Shown: positions 22,419 through 34,992, counted from the first letter of the stretch. The stretch is 64,000 nucleotides of DNA from Silene latifolia (GCF_048544455.1 NC_133534.1:124520269-124584268), one strand, 5' to 3'. The notes: a model not told the origin generated them from the letters alone. A program made the numbers and translations.

Positions 22419-24137
22419 CTAGTACAACTCAGGAACTTGTTTAATTCCCATGGAATTAACGTGCCCTTCATGCTTATCATATTTCAACGGTTTAGTGAGA
22501 GGATCCACGATGTTATCATCCGAAGCTATCTTGTCAATCACTATCTCCTCTTGCTCCACGTAATCACGGATCAGGTGAGCCTTCTAATGTACATGTCTAG
22601 ACTTGTTGCTAGACTTAGGCTCCTTGGCCTGGAAGATGGCACCTCTATTGTCACAATAGATGGTGATTGGGTCATTCGAACTAGGAACTATGGATAGTCC
22701 TTGTAAGAATTGACGCATCCATATAGCTTCCTTTGTTGCTTCTAAAGCGGCATAGTACTCGGATTCAGTAGTAGAATCTGCTACAACTTCCTGTTTGGAA
22801 CTTTTCCAGCTGACCGCAGCACCATTAAGAGTAAAGACGAATCCAGACTGAGATTTTGAATCATCTCGATCCGTTTGGAAGCTAGCATTTGCGTAACCGA
22901 TTGCACATAGCTTAGTATCTCCTCCATAAGTCAATGCCCAAACCTTAGTCCTCCGTAGGTAATTATGGATGTTTTTAACAACAATCCAGTGTGTTTCACC
23001 TGGATTGTTTTGGTACCGACTCGTCATACTCAATGCATATGCCACGTCTGGACGTGTCCATATCATGGCATACATGATAGATCCTATGGCTGATGCATAA
23101 GGAACTCGACTCATGCGTTCAACCCCTTCCGGTGTCGTGGGTGACTGAGACTTGCTCAAATGCATCCCAGAAGTCATTGGAAGGTTCCCCTTCTTGGAGT
23201 TGGTCATGCTGAACCTTTCAAGAATCTTATCTAAATAAGACTCCTGACTCAGTGATAACATCCGTCGTGATCTATCTCGATAGATACGGATTCCCAATAT
23301 GCGTTGTGCCTCACCCAGATCTTTCATCTGGAAATGGTTCTTGAACCATCCTTTTACCGAAGATAAGAGAGGAATGTCATTCCCAATCAAGAGTATGTCA
23401 TCGACATACAATATCAAGAAAACAATCTTGCTCCCACTCGACTTGATATATAAGCATGGTTCCTCGACCGATCGAGTGAAACCATACTCTTTTATCACCT
23501 GGTCGAAACGATGATTCCAACTCTGAGAGGCTTGCTTAAGTCCATAAATGGAACGTTTAAGCTTGCACACTTTCTTAGAATTTTCAGGATCTATGAAACC
23601 TTCGGGTTGTACCATGTACAATTCCTCCTCCAAATAACCGTTTAAGAAGGCGGTTTTCACATCCATTTGCCAAATTTCATAGTCATGAAAAGCGGCGATC
23701 GCTAAGATTATCCGAATGGAACGCAGCATAACTACGGGTGTAAAAATTTCATCATAATGCAATCCGTGCACTTGAGTGAAACCTTTTGCCACTAGTCGTG
23801 CCTTATAGGTATCTGGTTGCCCGTCTACAGAATGCTTTATTTTGTAAAGCCATTTGCACTGAAGAGGTCGTACCTTATTAGGTAAATCAACAAGATCCCA
23901 TATGTCATTCTGATACATAGAGTCCATCTCGGATTTAATGGCTTCAAGCCATAGCTTAGAGTCGGAACAGGTCATGGCACCTTTATAGGTAGTGGGTTCA
24001 TTACTCTCTAGGAGCAAAACGTCATTTTCCTCGACCATACCAATGTATCTGTCTGGAGGATTAGAGACTCCACCCAACCTCCTAGGTTCCTGAGGAATGT
24101 TAACCGTATCATTAGTTGAAGGAACATCTTCCTCCAT
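22419..24137 (-). pseudogene. Element B reverse transcriptase and RNase H
   Basis: A 517-codon open stretch (24137-22584) holds most of RT and RNase H: MDVKTAFLNGYLEEELYMVQ near 23660, KRSIYGLKQASQSWNHR near 23530, the catalytic YVDDILLIGND near 23400, and RNase H residues around 22870-22590 (ESEYYAALEATKEAIW, YCDNRGAIFQAKEP). A TAG near 22583 interrupts it. The homologous frame goes on to the natural stop at 22419-22421. This is the best-preserved polymerase in the window. RT copies the genomic RNA and RNase H degrades it. Confidence 0.93.
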
Positions 24138-24149
24138 CTGTTCTTCGGT

Positions 24150-25500
24150 TGTTGGTTCTTGAATCTCCGACAGCTCGAAGGTTCTATTACTTGACTTGTT
24201 CTCGTGAAATTATTTCTCTAAGAACTTCCCACTAGCCGCAACAAAAACTCGATGTTCGGTAGGCGAATAGAAGTAATGACCAAACATTCCTTTTGGATAA
24301 CAAATAAAGTATGTCTTGACCGATCGCGGGCCGAGCTTATCCTCGTGTCTCCACTTGACATAAGCCTCGCAGCCCCAAACCCGAATAAATGACAAGTTAG
24401 GGACCGTTCCCTTCCACATTTCATATGGAGTTTTGTCGACAGTTTTAGACGGACTTCGGTTAAGTATAAGAGCAGCTGACAAAAGAGCAAAACCCCATAA
24501 TGAATCAGGTACTACTGTGTGACTCATCATGGATCGAACCATATCAAGTAGTGTTCGATTTCTCTGTTCGGACACACCATTTAATTGAGGTGTTCCAGGT
24601 GGAGTTAACTATAAAACTATTCCACATTCTTTAAGGTGTTGATCAAACTCATTTGAAAGATATTCGCCACCCCGATCTGAACGGAGTGTTTTAACCTTTC
24701 TTCCCAGTTGGTTCTCAACCTTATTCTGGTATTCCTTGAATTTTTCAAAGGACTCACTTTTATGCTTCATTAAGTAAACATATCCGTATCTACTCAAATC
24801 ATCCGTGAAAGTGATAAAATATCTATATCCGTCTCTTGCGGTGATTGACATAGGTCCACATACATCAGTATGTATGAGTCCTAATAGGTCATTAGCGCGC
24901 ATTCCAACACCTTTGAAGGAAATTCGAGTCATTTTGCCGATAAGACATGATTCACACCTGCCAAATGAAGAAAAATCAAATGTGGGGATAGTCCCATTCT
25001 CGATGAGTTTCTTTACACGTTTTTCATTTATGTGTCCCATTCGACAATGCCATAGATAAGTTTGATCTTTGTCACCAACCTTTAATTTCTTATTATTCAC
25101 ATGTAATATATCTGTGGTTTGATCTAAGATGTAAATTCCATTCATGGAAACTACTTTGCCATAAACCATTTCATTAAAAGAGAAAATACAGCTATTGTCC
25201 TTTATTGAAAATGAAAAACCGTCTTTATCAAGTACGGAAACAGAAATAATGTTCTTAGATAAACTGGGTACATAGTAATAGTTATATAAATATAACTCAA
25301 AACCACTCGGGAGCTGGATTACGTATGTTCCCTTTGAGACTGCAGCAACTCTTGCTCCATTCCCGACTCGCAGGTCCACATCACCCTTTGCGAGAGGTGT
25401 GATGTTTTTTAGGCCCTGCAAATGATTACACAGATGAGAACCACAACCAGTATCAAGTACCCAAGTTCTGAAACTTGCATGGTTAATCTAAATCATATGA
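24150..25500 (-). pseudogene. Element B protease and integrase
   Basis: Protease motif WVLDTGCGSHLCN is near 25430-25470. A 270-codon open frame (25421-24609) carries the pre-integrase zinc region (LWHCRMGHINEKR, CESCLIGK), then the integrase core with HTDVCGP (first Asp) near 24870 and LRSDRGGEY (second Asp) near 24680. The third acid follows in NGVSEQRNRT near 24570, after a stop at about 24607. A TAG lies in front of the protease (near 25490), and the frame is lost again near 24200 before RT. The integrase joins cDNA ends to the target. Confidence 0.92.
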
Positions 25501-25540
25501 ATATAAGATGGCATACCAACAGGAGTGACACGGCCTGCTT

Positions 25541-26437
25541 TTATGTCCTCACGGTACACGGGACAGTTCCCCCTCCAATGCCCAGTCTTGTGACAATGGT
25601 GGCACTTAATGTCACCGCTCTTGCTCTTTGCCTTGCCTTGTGAGCCACTAGCTCACCAGGCCCACTCTTACCGTTTCCTGACTTCTTAAACTTTGGCTTT
25701 CCTACAGTTAGGTCGCCGTGAGCTTTGCCCTTACCCTTATTCTTGTTGGAAATCATGAGAACATCTTGCTTCATGCTCCCACTCAATTTCATATCCTTCT
25801 CGGTCTGTACGAGAAGTGAGTGTAGCTCATGAGGACTTTTCTTCATGTCATTCATCTAGTAATTTGCCCTGAAAAGGGTAAAACCATCATGAAGTGAATG
25901 AAGCATACGGTCAATGACTATGACCTCACTGATTTTGCAATCAAGTCCCTCCAGTTTCTCGACATTCTCAATCATGTTAAGAATGTGTGGGCTAACCGGT
26001 TGGCCCTTCTGGAGTTTCGCATCAAAGAAGCGACAGGTATGCTCATAAGTAACGATTCTCGTTTCTTTTGAGAACTCATTAGTGAGCGTGGTGTAAATCT
26101 TGTTTGCACCTTGGGCAATGAAGCGTCTTTGCAAATTGGTTTCCATTGCAAAAATGAGTACGTTCTTTATCGCACCAGCTTTCATGACGAAGTCACTATA
26201 AGCAAGTGACTCGTTAGCTCTAGCATTGGGGCCTGGGTTTGGCGGTATTGGCTCAGTCAAGTACTTGAGCTTACCGTCAGGAATGGCAACATTTCGTAAT
26301 GATGCCTCCTAGTCCGCAAAGTTGGACCCGTCATTCTTCAGTCGGGTGGACTGATTCATGTGGTCCATGAAAGTTTTGAGCCAGGACTCGCGTGCAAGTG
26401 TGGCACTTGGCATAGGGATATCATTATTTCCAGCCAT
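25541..26437 (-). pseudogene. Element B gag
   Basis: Gag begins at the ATG at 26435-26437 (MAGNNDIPMPSATLA). In-frame TAG codons occur near 26312 (in place of a Trp) and near 25857. A frameshift near 25645 separates the matrix/capsid-like part from the nucleocapsid. The zinc knuckle CHHCHKTGHWRGNC is intact near 25562-25607. Homology with the C gag is clear along the whole length. Gag forms the particle that packages element RNA. Confidence 0.9.
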
Positions 26438-28398
26438 TTGTTGTAAGCAGTATTATCAAAATAAAACATATTCTACACTACGAAAAGAAGAAAAATATAA
26501 TAAGCATACTCATCGTTATGAGTTAAGTCTAATGCAAAAACTGTTATAATGCGAAGACTCAAGCATTTATACAATTGACCTCCCTTAAGAATTATATAAA
26601 TGATCCCAAGACTCAATTATCTGTAAATTGATAAGCCAACCTCTTGGCTAATTCTACTTATAGAATTCTTGGTTGATAAATTTCTGTAAATTCTATCTTT
26701 AGTCCATCATAATCACGAGAAACTCTTCGGATTATAACGTTGAGGTAAAATAAGTCAACACAAACTACTTACCCAACGTAGAAGGGGTCATATGGAGAGT
26801 AAGGTCCTATATGCCTACCGACGAAGAAGGGATTCATAGATGTTTGGCCTATAAAGACTAGTCTCAATTTTAGTTTTGGAGGAAGATCCCATCAACTTTA
26901 TTTTAATTCATTTTAAGTAAACTAATATCTAGCATGCGAGAATGAATAAACTAAGGTGATGGCTTAAAATTGTGTGACATCCTTATGTCCATGATAACTA
27001 ACATTCAATCTATATGAGTCAATTTTCATCCATATTAGTAGGTGGTTTGGTTTAGGCGGAATATGATGCACTAATTATCATGCGAAGAAATGCAACGAGA
27101 ATGGAAAAACGTAAAGCAAAAACAAAGTCCTAGTGTGGCCTATCTACCAAAATGAACATAAATACAACTTTGGAATCCTTCCTAGGACCCGAGAAGTCTG
27201 TCTTGATGTTCCATCTTGGTCCATGTAGTGGGAGTGAGCAATCCAATCTCCATCTTCAGTCTTCTCAAAATTACAATAAAAATTACAAAATAAACCTATT
27301 TACATTCTAATTTCAAAACCATAATACTTAAAGAAAACCAAAGGAGATTCGAGATCTCAAAATTACATAAAAATTATGTTTCCATCATTACGAAAACATA
27401 ATTAACTAAGGCCACACTAGGTAATACAAATTACAACCGATTGCAAAAAAAAAAACGTAAATAAACCATTCAACGATTCATACAACTAAATAAAATGCAT
27501 CAACTATAAATTAACCATTCAAGATATAATTCTTTAATTATGTAGAGTAATTTATCCAAACCACCTATTTTAACATGATCAAAATTATGTGACAATTCCT
27601 CAATTACTCACAACAATTCCAATCTTAATTCATATTCACTTGTAATATGAATTAATCAAACATTATTTTAAACCTCTTTAAAATAATTAGGTATCTAAAA
27701 TTTGTGAACTTTTTCACAATAAACAATCATACATTATTGCTCTCGGCTGACCCTAAAAACGAAAAAAAAACAGATTTTTTTTTTCTTTTCTTTTCTCGGC
27801 ATTTAGCCCTAAAAACAAAAAAAACAGGTTTTTTTTCTTTTCTCGGCATTTAGCCCTAAAAACAAAAAAACAGATTTTTTTTTCTCGATTATTGCTATTC
27901 ACGAAAAAAAAAACTTTTATGTGAACAAATTGTTTAATGTTGCTAATATAACAAGATCGGCATAAACATCATCTTTTAATTTAAACATAGATTCAAACTA
28001 GATGATTCAATTTAACCTCTTAAAATGAATATCCAAATTATGATTAAATCGATTATCCGTATATTTGATTCATCACAATTGATTTGAACATTATTAAATT
28101 AACTTGTATGCCAAAACTATATAGCAAAAACAAATCATCAACAATTAAAAACAATTTCCATTTACATTTTAATTTAACTCTTATTAAATCAAAACATCTA
28201 CAAATTTATCATATTATCATCTTAACTTATTAAAACAACAATATCAATAAATCAAATGGAAAAAAAACATCAAAAAAAAAAAATTTGTCTTGGCAGAATT
28301 TTTTTTTAAAAAAAACGGCCGAACCCTTTTTTTTTTTTTTCTAAAATTTTTGTTTAAATTCATTTATGAAAATCATATAAAATAATTTCGTCGCCTAT
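26438..28398 (-). other. Element B 5' leader
   Basis: Non-coding leader of about 2 kb. The half nearer gag is homologous to the C leader. The distal half (27700-28380) is A/T homopolymer-rich and contains a short tandem repeat at 27745-27900. Confidence 0.75.
27745..27900. repeat. Short tandem repeat in the B leader
   Basis: Three copies of a unit of about 45-55 bp: TCTCGGC(ATTTAG)CCCTAAAAAC, an A-run, CAG, then a T-run with CTTTTCT. Variation lies mainly in homopolymer length, as expected from slippage. Confidence 0.75.
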
Positions 28399-28410
28399 GC
28401 TCTGATACCA
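28399..28410 (-). promoter_or_regulatory. Element B primer-binding site
   Basis: GCTCTGATACCA, complementary to TGGTATCAGAGC of initiator-Met tRNA priming, two bases from the LTR. Same site and spacing as in C. Confidence 0.92.
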
Positions 28411-28412
28411 CT

Positions 28413-29463
28413 TGTGGGAAATATCGGTATACTTCATCAAGAAATTCGGATTATAACGAAATTATAATTATGAAATTTCTAGTCATAAACGAACTGCATA
28501 AACAAAAGAATAGAGATTTAGAATTAACCTTTGGTCCTAGCAATTTGGCCTAAGAACATTATCGAAATCGATATTCTCCTAATTGTTGCACCCAAAATGG
28601 TTTGAGAAATGCCTCTCCTTTTGCTAGAATGAGATCCCCAATTTCTAATGATTTTGGGGTTTATTTTGTGATGTGAGAATTAGGTCAAAATTAAGTGAGA
28701 AAAAATGATCTCCCTTCTCACCTATTATAACCGATAAAGGAGAGACAGAGGGAAGATATTTTTCTTCCTTTTTTCTTGTTTGACCGAGTATCCAAAAATA
28801 AGGAGAGCAATCTTCTTATTTTTAGGTTGATTAAATATTGTATAAATTGTGTATATATATCAATTGTCATTTATGTCGTCATGTATTTAATAAGTCCACA
28901 CACAACAGTTTGCAGTCGATTTATTAATACCGGTCTGTCAACATTTATTATGACAATATCGCATAATATATACATTAACTATAAATATCGCATATTTATA
29001 ATTTGCTAATTAAATATAACCGCTTACGTTTAATTATGAATTAGCATCTGAATTCGTTTAAGCTAACATTATATACATTAATTAAATATAACAGTTTATA
29101 TTCAATTTACGAATTTAACAATTAATTCGTCTCAGCTAGTATTATTTAATTGTATTAAATAATCGTCTCATCATCACATTGACTAACCTTTTAGTCAAAT
29201 ACATGGACTAACCTTTTAGTCATATAAGGCATCAATGTGATTATATTTTCATACAATCACATCTCTCAAACACATCCTTTAGGTGTGACTTTTAGGGACC
29301 AGTTGATCACCGCCATCAGTATGATAATAACGTCAAACTTCTAGCAAGCCAACCGTTATTAAGTAAACGTTAATCAACTGATAAAATACTAAGTATATCC
29401 TGTGAACCTATAAGAGATTTGTATATGTTATCACACTAACTGTGGAGGACACTAGCTCCAACA
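28413..29463 (-). repeat. Element B right (5') LTR
   Basis: TGTGGG...CCAACA, 1,051 bp, followed by TSD ATAAA at 29464-29468. The 77-codon frame at 28776-29009 recurs in the other LTR (12043-12276) and is simply LTR sequence. Confidence 0.93.
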
Positions 29464-29468
29464 ATAAA

Positions 29469-29642
29469 TTCAATAATATAGTCATTGAATTGGTCAAATA
29501 TTGTCTTTATATTTTGACCGTTGTCCTCTCCATAGCTGGCACCATTCTTCTTGTACCTTGGTGGCTTGACGTCCTGACACCCTGATTGTCAGGCCAAGCT
29601 CGAATAGTATCCTGAAATATATGCGGATTTCCATGCCTAACA
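29469..29642 (-). repeat. Element A left (3') LTR, second piece
   Basis: Continues the LTR of A after B. Matches 38806-38979 and ends GCCTAACA. Its internal side adjoins the polypurine tract. Confidence 0.9.
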
Positions 29643-29666
29643 ATTGCCCCTTATCTCCTTCTTTTC
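29643..29666 (-). promoter_or_regulatory. Element A polypurine tract
   Basis: On the element strand GAAAAGAAGGAGATAAGGGG lies just before the LTR start TGTTAGGC. It is the expected primer for plus-strand DNA synthesis. Confidence 0.75.
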
Positions 29667-29850
29667 GCTGGGTCACGCCAGAAATAAGGAGATAACTTCA
29701 ATTTCTGGAAACTGCTTTGAACGGTTGGATTATGACTAATCAGATCCTGTAACGGCTAATTGGTGGTTTTATGACGCGTGTTGCAATTACTGCAACTTCT
29801 TCAATAATTACTCTGCAAGTTGCGGTTAAAAAACCCTAATTTTAACCGAG

Positions 29851-29859
29851 TATAAATAG
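29851..29859 (+). promoter_or_regulatory. TATA box of the antisense gene in A
   Basis: TATAAATAG on the plus strand, 122 bp before the ATG at 29981 and opposite in direction to the gag-pol of A. A CT-rich transcription-start-like stretch follows (CTTCTCTTCATTG). This fits an own promoter for the antisense gene and is inferred from sequence only. Confidence 0.6.
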
Positions 29860-29980
29860 TCTTCTCTTCATTGATTAAACTCTACCAAAATCCGATCATT
29901 TTCTTTAAAAATCTTCATCCTCTAATTTCCTTAATTCCCAGATTTTAGTCTTTAGTAAATCTTCAACAAATCTTCAAAAA

Positions 29981-32205
29981 ATGGTTGCAAAAAAGAAATC
30001 TTCTAGGGGAGTGATGTCTCCTAGAACTCCATTTGTTTCCAATCCTGAGGAAACCACCTCTGAAAATTTACCAACGTCTTCTGCTGCTCAACCTCTTGCG
30101 GCTAAAAATCCAATTGTTCCCCCTCTTGAAATGGTTTCCATTTTTTATAAGGAATTTGAGTTCAAACCCATAAAAGCTTTAAAAGATGATCAGTCTCTTC
30201 CATATCGTTTGAAACCTGAATTTGAAAAAGTCTTGTAGGATAAGGGAATCATCCCTGTTGATTCCGAAGTCTGGATCCCTGAAAATTCTTCTGTCAGGGC
30301 AGACTGGTCATGTCCTGGCTGGTTTTGTATCCACGACTGGGCCTTCCGAGCTGGTTGCAAGCTTCATTTCTCTCCACTTATGGTGGATGTTATTAAAGAA
30401 ATTGGTGTACCTTCCTACCAACTGATGCCCATGGTGTGGAAGGTAGTCTGCTCCGTTGAATATCTCTGCAAAAAACATAATATTTCCTTCTCCTTGGAGA
30501 ACATGAAGGCTTGTTATGCTGTCAAGACCAACAGTCCTGGTCGTAGCATTTTCAAGGTCAGGGCCTCAGCGGCTCCTCTTCTCAGCAATCTGGATAGCGG
30601 TCATGACAAGAATTGGGCTGCTGGGTACATGTTTATCAGGACCAATTCTGTGGGTCCTGATCTGGCGTACTTGAACAATGATGCCTGTGTTGGCGGTGAG
30701 TACCCTGACTTTTCCTTTTATCATACATGTTTATTTGTTAGTTTTAAAGAAAATAAATAGGTTTAAATGACATATACCTCTTTTTGTTCGCAGTTGATGA
30801 TTGGTCAAATGAAATTGAGTATCCCGCTACAAGTATTTCTGCTTTTCTTGCAATTCCTCAATTGGAGAGGACTTGGCCTCTCTGTTGTGGGGCTGGTCAT
30901 CTTCCTCGTTGCCTGAAGACTGAAGGTGTTTCTAGAGTGCCCAAGCCTTCAAAAGTTGCCAGTGCTTCTACTTCAGGCAATAAGTCTATTTTGTTCTCTT
31001 TTTGGTTTAGCTTTTCTTTCTATTTTGACTTTTTCATGATAGTCTGTCTTTATTGCTAATATAGTGTCTCGTGTTATAGCCACTAGATCATCCACGCGCG
31101 TTGCCATATTTGGTATGGCTGACCTTTCTGCCAGGCTGGCCAAGGTCAAGGAAGAGAGTTCCTAGGGAGGTGGCGATACGGGACCTGTCATTGATTTAAC
31201 TGAGTTGCCTGCTACTCCCGAGGTTTCTCCTACTCCTGTTGGCCCTCCTGAAACAAGTTCAGCAGCCCAGAAGAGGAAAGTGGAGGAAACTGATCCATCT
31301 GCCCCAGTCAGGGAAGTGCGAGCCAGGGTGGATAATTTGGAGGCTGCTACCCTTGATCCTATTGAGACTGCTACTCAGGCGGTTGCATCAGTAGATCATG
31401 CTGTCAGCCTTTTGGCAGGTGCCTTGGCTGCTGTGAGAGAGGTATATTATTTATTTTCTAATATGTGTATATATTTTATTTAGAGTTTTTTTATTATTAT
31501 GATATAATATTTATACTATTTTTGTTTTTGTTTAGGGTGCTGTAGCTTGTCTCCATAATGTTTATTAGGCTACCTCTTTGGTGGTCAGGATTGATCTCAT
31601 GAGATCTGATTATGATAAGATGAAGTCTGAACTGGATTTTGCTCGGGCTGATCTGGCTGCAGGGACTGCTAACTTGGCGAAGGTGCGGCAGCCGAGAGGG
31701 ATCTTTGCCAAGGCCGAGGCCACGGTGGAGTAAGCGGCTCTGCTGCAGGAGGCACCTTTGGACACGGGAATGGGAGCTTACCCTGGAGAGGGATGACTTG
31801 GAGTTCAAGCTTGATGATGCTTCCCTGTACTTCTATATCAAGGGGAAAGTGGCTGCTATGTCGGAGCCTGTGGAGGTCAGGGCAAACTGGAACCTTGAAG
31901 CTGAGATGGGCTTTGCTGCTTCTAAGTATCCTGGCCTGCATAATATGGGCAATGAACAGGAGGTCGACTCTCCAGGGGAGCAGGATGTTGATGCTGAGGC
32001 TGATCAGGCCAAAAGTGGAAGTGTTGATGCTGTCTCCAAAGGGAGCAGTAATTTTATATTTGATGATATTGGCCCATCCAGGGGGGATGTCCCTGGAAAG
32101 ATAATTTTATTTTCTCGTTCTCTTGTGTTTGGTTGGTCAGGGAGGTTATCCCTAGCCTTAACAATTATTTTGGTGCCTTTGCCCCAGGGGGTAAGGGCTT
32201 TATGA
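29981..32205 (+). pseudogene. Antisense spliced ORF carried by Tat element A
   Basis: A plus-strand gene lies between the pol 3' end and the 3' LTR of A, reading against gag-pol. Exon 1 (29981-30695) is one frame apart from a single TAG near 30236. It encodes phrases such as WSCPGWFCIHDWAFRAGCKLHFSP (positions 30306-30377). Intron 1 is 30696-30793 (GTGAGT...CGCAG), keeping frame into VDDWSNE. A less clear intron joins exon 2 to exon 3 (from about 31080). Intron 3 is 31442-31535 (GTATAT...TTTAG). Exon 3 has a stop near 31163, exon 4 has one near 31567 and a frameshift near 31690. The C-terminal part is charged and coiled-coil-like. Antisense ORFs are known in some Tat elements; their function is unknown. 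Confidence 0.75.
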
Positions 32206-32946
32206 ATATGATGGTGGTGGCCTTCCTTGGCTCACTTTACTTATTTTTTGGTATCTTATTGTTTTCCTGTTTTTGATTTTGCTTCGTCCGAAATTTTCTT
32301 AGACCTGCAAGCTTTATTTCTTCATACCTGTTAAGTTTCTGAATCTGTTAACCTGTTTTTTCAATTTTTTGTCCCTGTCTTGCGATTAAAGCCATCGTAA
32401 GCCATCCAACCATATATAGTTTTTACCATAGCGGTTGAAGGAGTGGGAAAACCGGCCTGTCAGGAGAGCTTATGTCCCCTACCTGACTGGAGGGCTTGGT
32501 ACTCGGCCTGTCGAGAGGGCATTTAGACTGATGGTCGGGATAAAATACCCTTGCACCGTCTTGCTGCGTCCAGCTGGTTGTAGATGTGTGCAGCAAATAG
32601 TCAGGTCAGGCAATTATTTCATGCCTGACTGGTCCTACTATTTACCGTATCCGGTGATGGTTACCAACTTCGTCAGGCACAGCGGGGTGCAAAAATTTAA
32701 AAACTACATAAATAAGAAGTTTAATGTGCAGTAGAGCAGCCCTCAATCCTGAATATTTATGCATATAATCATTTATCATGTATAATTGTTCAGGATTCAA
32801 GTAAAATGAGAAATATTGGGTTAGTTGCATACATAGACATGGATTGCACGTAGAGCATGTGAGACATATAATTTTTTAGGTAGCATGTTAGGGTAAAACA
32901 CCGATAGTGAAGATGTGATTTTTACCTCATCTGGCTAGAATAAGAT
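32206..32946. other. Element A region between antisense gene and pol end
   Basis: Non-coding, T-rich at 32220-32400. GGCCTGTC-containing phrases recur at 32450-32520 and may be diverged short repeats. The downstream end of the antisense transcript and the 3' end of pol would meet here. Nothing else is recognised. Confidence 0.5.
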
Positions 32947-34030
32947 TTATACATGGAACAATTTCAGATGAGCTACATTCCAAGATCTTGGGATCATTTC
33001 TCCTTCTAATGTTTGGAGCATGTATGCTCCTTGTCACACGATAGAGTCAATTAAATAGGGGCCTTCCCACGTAGGGTCTAGCTTGCATGCTGATTTTTCT
33101 TTCTTATTTGGGAAAACTTTTCGTTGGACAAGGTCTCCTTCTTTGAAGACTCCAATCCTGGCATTTTATTGTAAGTTCTGGCCACTGTTTGTTGATATGA
33201 CGCCATCCTGATTTTGGCAGCGTCTCTTAGTTCTTCTGCCAGGACCAGGTTATCTTGCATCAGGCCGTTGTTTGCTTCAACATTGTTCAAGCTATATCTA
33301 CTTGTTGGTACCCGGACTTCTGCAGGGATGACAGCTTCACACCCATACACCAAAGAATAGGGTGTTTGGCCTGTTGATGTCTTTGGAGTTGTCCTGTCTA
33401 CTCATAGCACTAATGGAAGTTCTTCAGCCCATCTGCCTCGTCTTCTCTTCAGTTTCTTCTTTAAGCAGCTTAAGACTACCTTGTTGCTAGATTCAGCCTG
33501 GCCATTAGCTTTTGGATATCCAGGGGTTGATGTGACCAGGTTAATATTCCACTCTTAGCAAAATGTTTTAGTCTTTTTCCCCACAAATTGGGTCCCGTTA
33601 TCACACACTATCTCTGATGGGACTCCATATCTGCAAATGATATTTGTCCTGATAAAAGATATTATCTCCTTTACGGTTACCTGCCTGAAAGAGTCAGCTT
33701 CGATCCACTTAGAAAAGTAGTCAGTCATAGCCAACATGAATACTTTTTGCCCTGGGGCTACAGGCAGCTTCCCTACAATATCCATGCCCCACTTCATGAA
33801 TCGCCAGGGTGAAGAAATTGAGTGAAGAAGTTCAGATGGCTGGTGTATTATTGGTGCATGAATTTGACAGGGTTCATATTTTGAACAGTATTCCAAGCAA
33901 TCAGCCCTCAGTGTTGGCCAGTAGTAGCCTGTTCTGAGTACTTTACTTGCCAGACTTTTTCCTCCTTTATGGTTGCAACAATGTCCTTAGTGTATTTCTT
34001 GGAGTACTTGTTTAGCTTCATCAGGCTCTA
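32947..34030 (-). pseudogene. Element A integrase
   Basis: Gypsy integrase on the minus strand. The core is well kept, with WGMDIVG (first Asp), CDNGTQF (second Asp) near 33590 and ANGQAESSNK (Glu) near 33500. The C-terminal part with WNVAHLK-type ending terminates at TAA 32947-32949. In-frame stops near 33554, 33401 and 33020 and a broken zinc-binding N terminus make it non-functional. No chromodomain is visible, consistent with the Tat branch. Confidence 0.85.
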
Positions 34031-34036
34031 AGCATC

Positions 34037-34990
34037 TCAAATATGGTCCAGCCTGCGATCTCTTGAATAAAGTGTTATTGATAATAGAATAGGTTGAAAC
34101 TCCGATTTTAAAAGCCCTTGCTTCATGTCTGTCTTGAGGTAGTATCCTTGGAGGAACCAATCATAATAAGGTTTGGTCCAAGAATTATTATCTTGATTGA
34201 CAGGGTTGACTTGTTCAATTTTACTGATAGCTGGCTCTAATAAGTGAACAATTGGTATTTTATCAAAAATTGCAGGAGTAAAATTTGAACCTAGGCTGGC
34301 CAAAGTATCAGCCAGGGTGTTCAGGTCTCTTGGTATTTGGTCTATATCAAATAAAGTAAATTTAGCGGTAAGGTTTTCTGCATGTTCTAAATATGAAATC
34401 ATTTTTGCATCCTTTGCCGTATAAATTCCCTTTATTTGATTAACAATTAAAAGTGAATCCGTTTTTATCTTTAAGTTTTGAACACCGAGGTCTAGACATA
34501 CCTTTAGGCCTGCTATCAGGGCTTCATATATGAACAAAGTCCACTCTTGGTGATTTAGTACTAACCCTAACCCTGTCCCCCTGGCATTCGATGCTCCATC
34601 TATGAACAAAATCCACTCTTGGTCTGTGGTTTTATTTTCTATCTGGTTAACTTCTTTTTTCAGGTCAAGTTCTAGGTTAGGGCTGAAATCCGCCACAAAG
34701 TCGGCTAAGGCTTCTGACTTGATTGGCGTCCTGGGTTCAAAGGTGATGTCATACGTACTATGCTGGATTGACCACTTGGCCATCCGACCTGACAATTCAG
34801 GCTTGCGTAGGACGGATTTGATGGGTAAGTTAGTCCTGACTATGATAGGGTGACACTCAAAATAAGGACGCAATTTAGCACAGGACATAATTAAAGCTAA
34901 AACATATCTTTCAAGTAATCCATACCTCATTTCAGCATCTAGCAGGCTTTTACTTACATAATAGACAGGATGTTGTTGGCCTTCTTGTTC
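34037..34990 (-). pseudogene. Element A RNase H and archaeal-type second RNase H
   Basis: The 297-codon open frame (34930-34037) starts in the connection and first RNase H (LRPYFECHPIIVRTNLP, KWSIQHSTYDI). It then carries a second RNase H beginning WILFIDGASNARGTG near 34610, with the DGA catalytic region and a later TDSLLIVNQI near 34450. Two successive RNase H domains are a hallmark of the Tat lineage. A duplicated phrase (NHQEWTLFIYEA) around 34550 suggests a small deletion or rearrangement in the second domain, because the expected EYEA region is truncated. Confidence 0.85.
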
Positions 34991-34992
34991 CT

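Larger units (their letters stand above)
11680..29463 (-). mobile_element. Element B: Ty1/copia retrotransposon, interrupted by C
   Basis: Minus-strand copia element inserted in the left LTR of A, with TSD ATAAA at 11675-11679 and 29464-29468, and ends TGTGGG...CCAACA. Its own length is about 8.9 kb. LTRs are 11680-12732 (1,053 bp) and 28413-29463 (1,051 bp), by eye about 2-3% diverged. The PBS for initiator-Met tRNA is at 28399-28410. Gag-pol runs from 26437 down to 22419 in the order gag, protease, integrase, RT, RNase H, the copia order. Element C interrupts the 3' untranslated part at 12999-21919. The copia sub-lineage was not resolved. Confidence 0.93.

Noticed and set aside
28399..28410. 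Possible tRNA gene fragments at 20912, 28399 and 49193
   Set aside because: Only 12-13 bases complementary to initiator-Met tRNA, placed next to LTRs: primer-binding sites, not genes.
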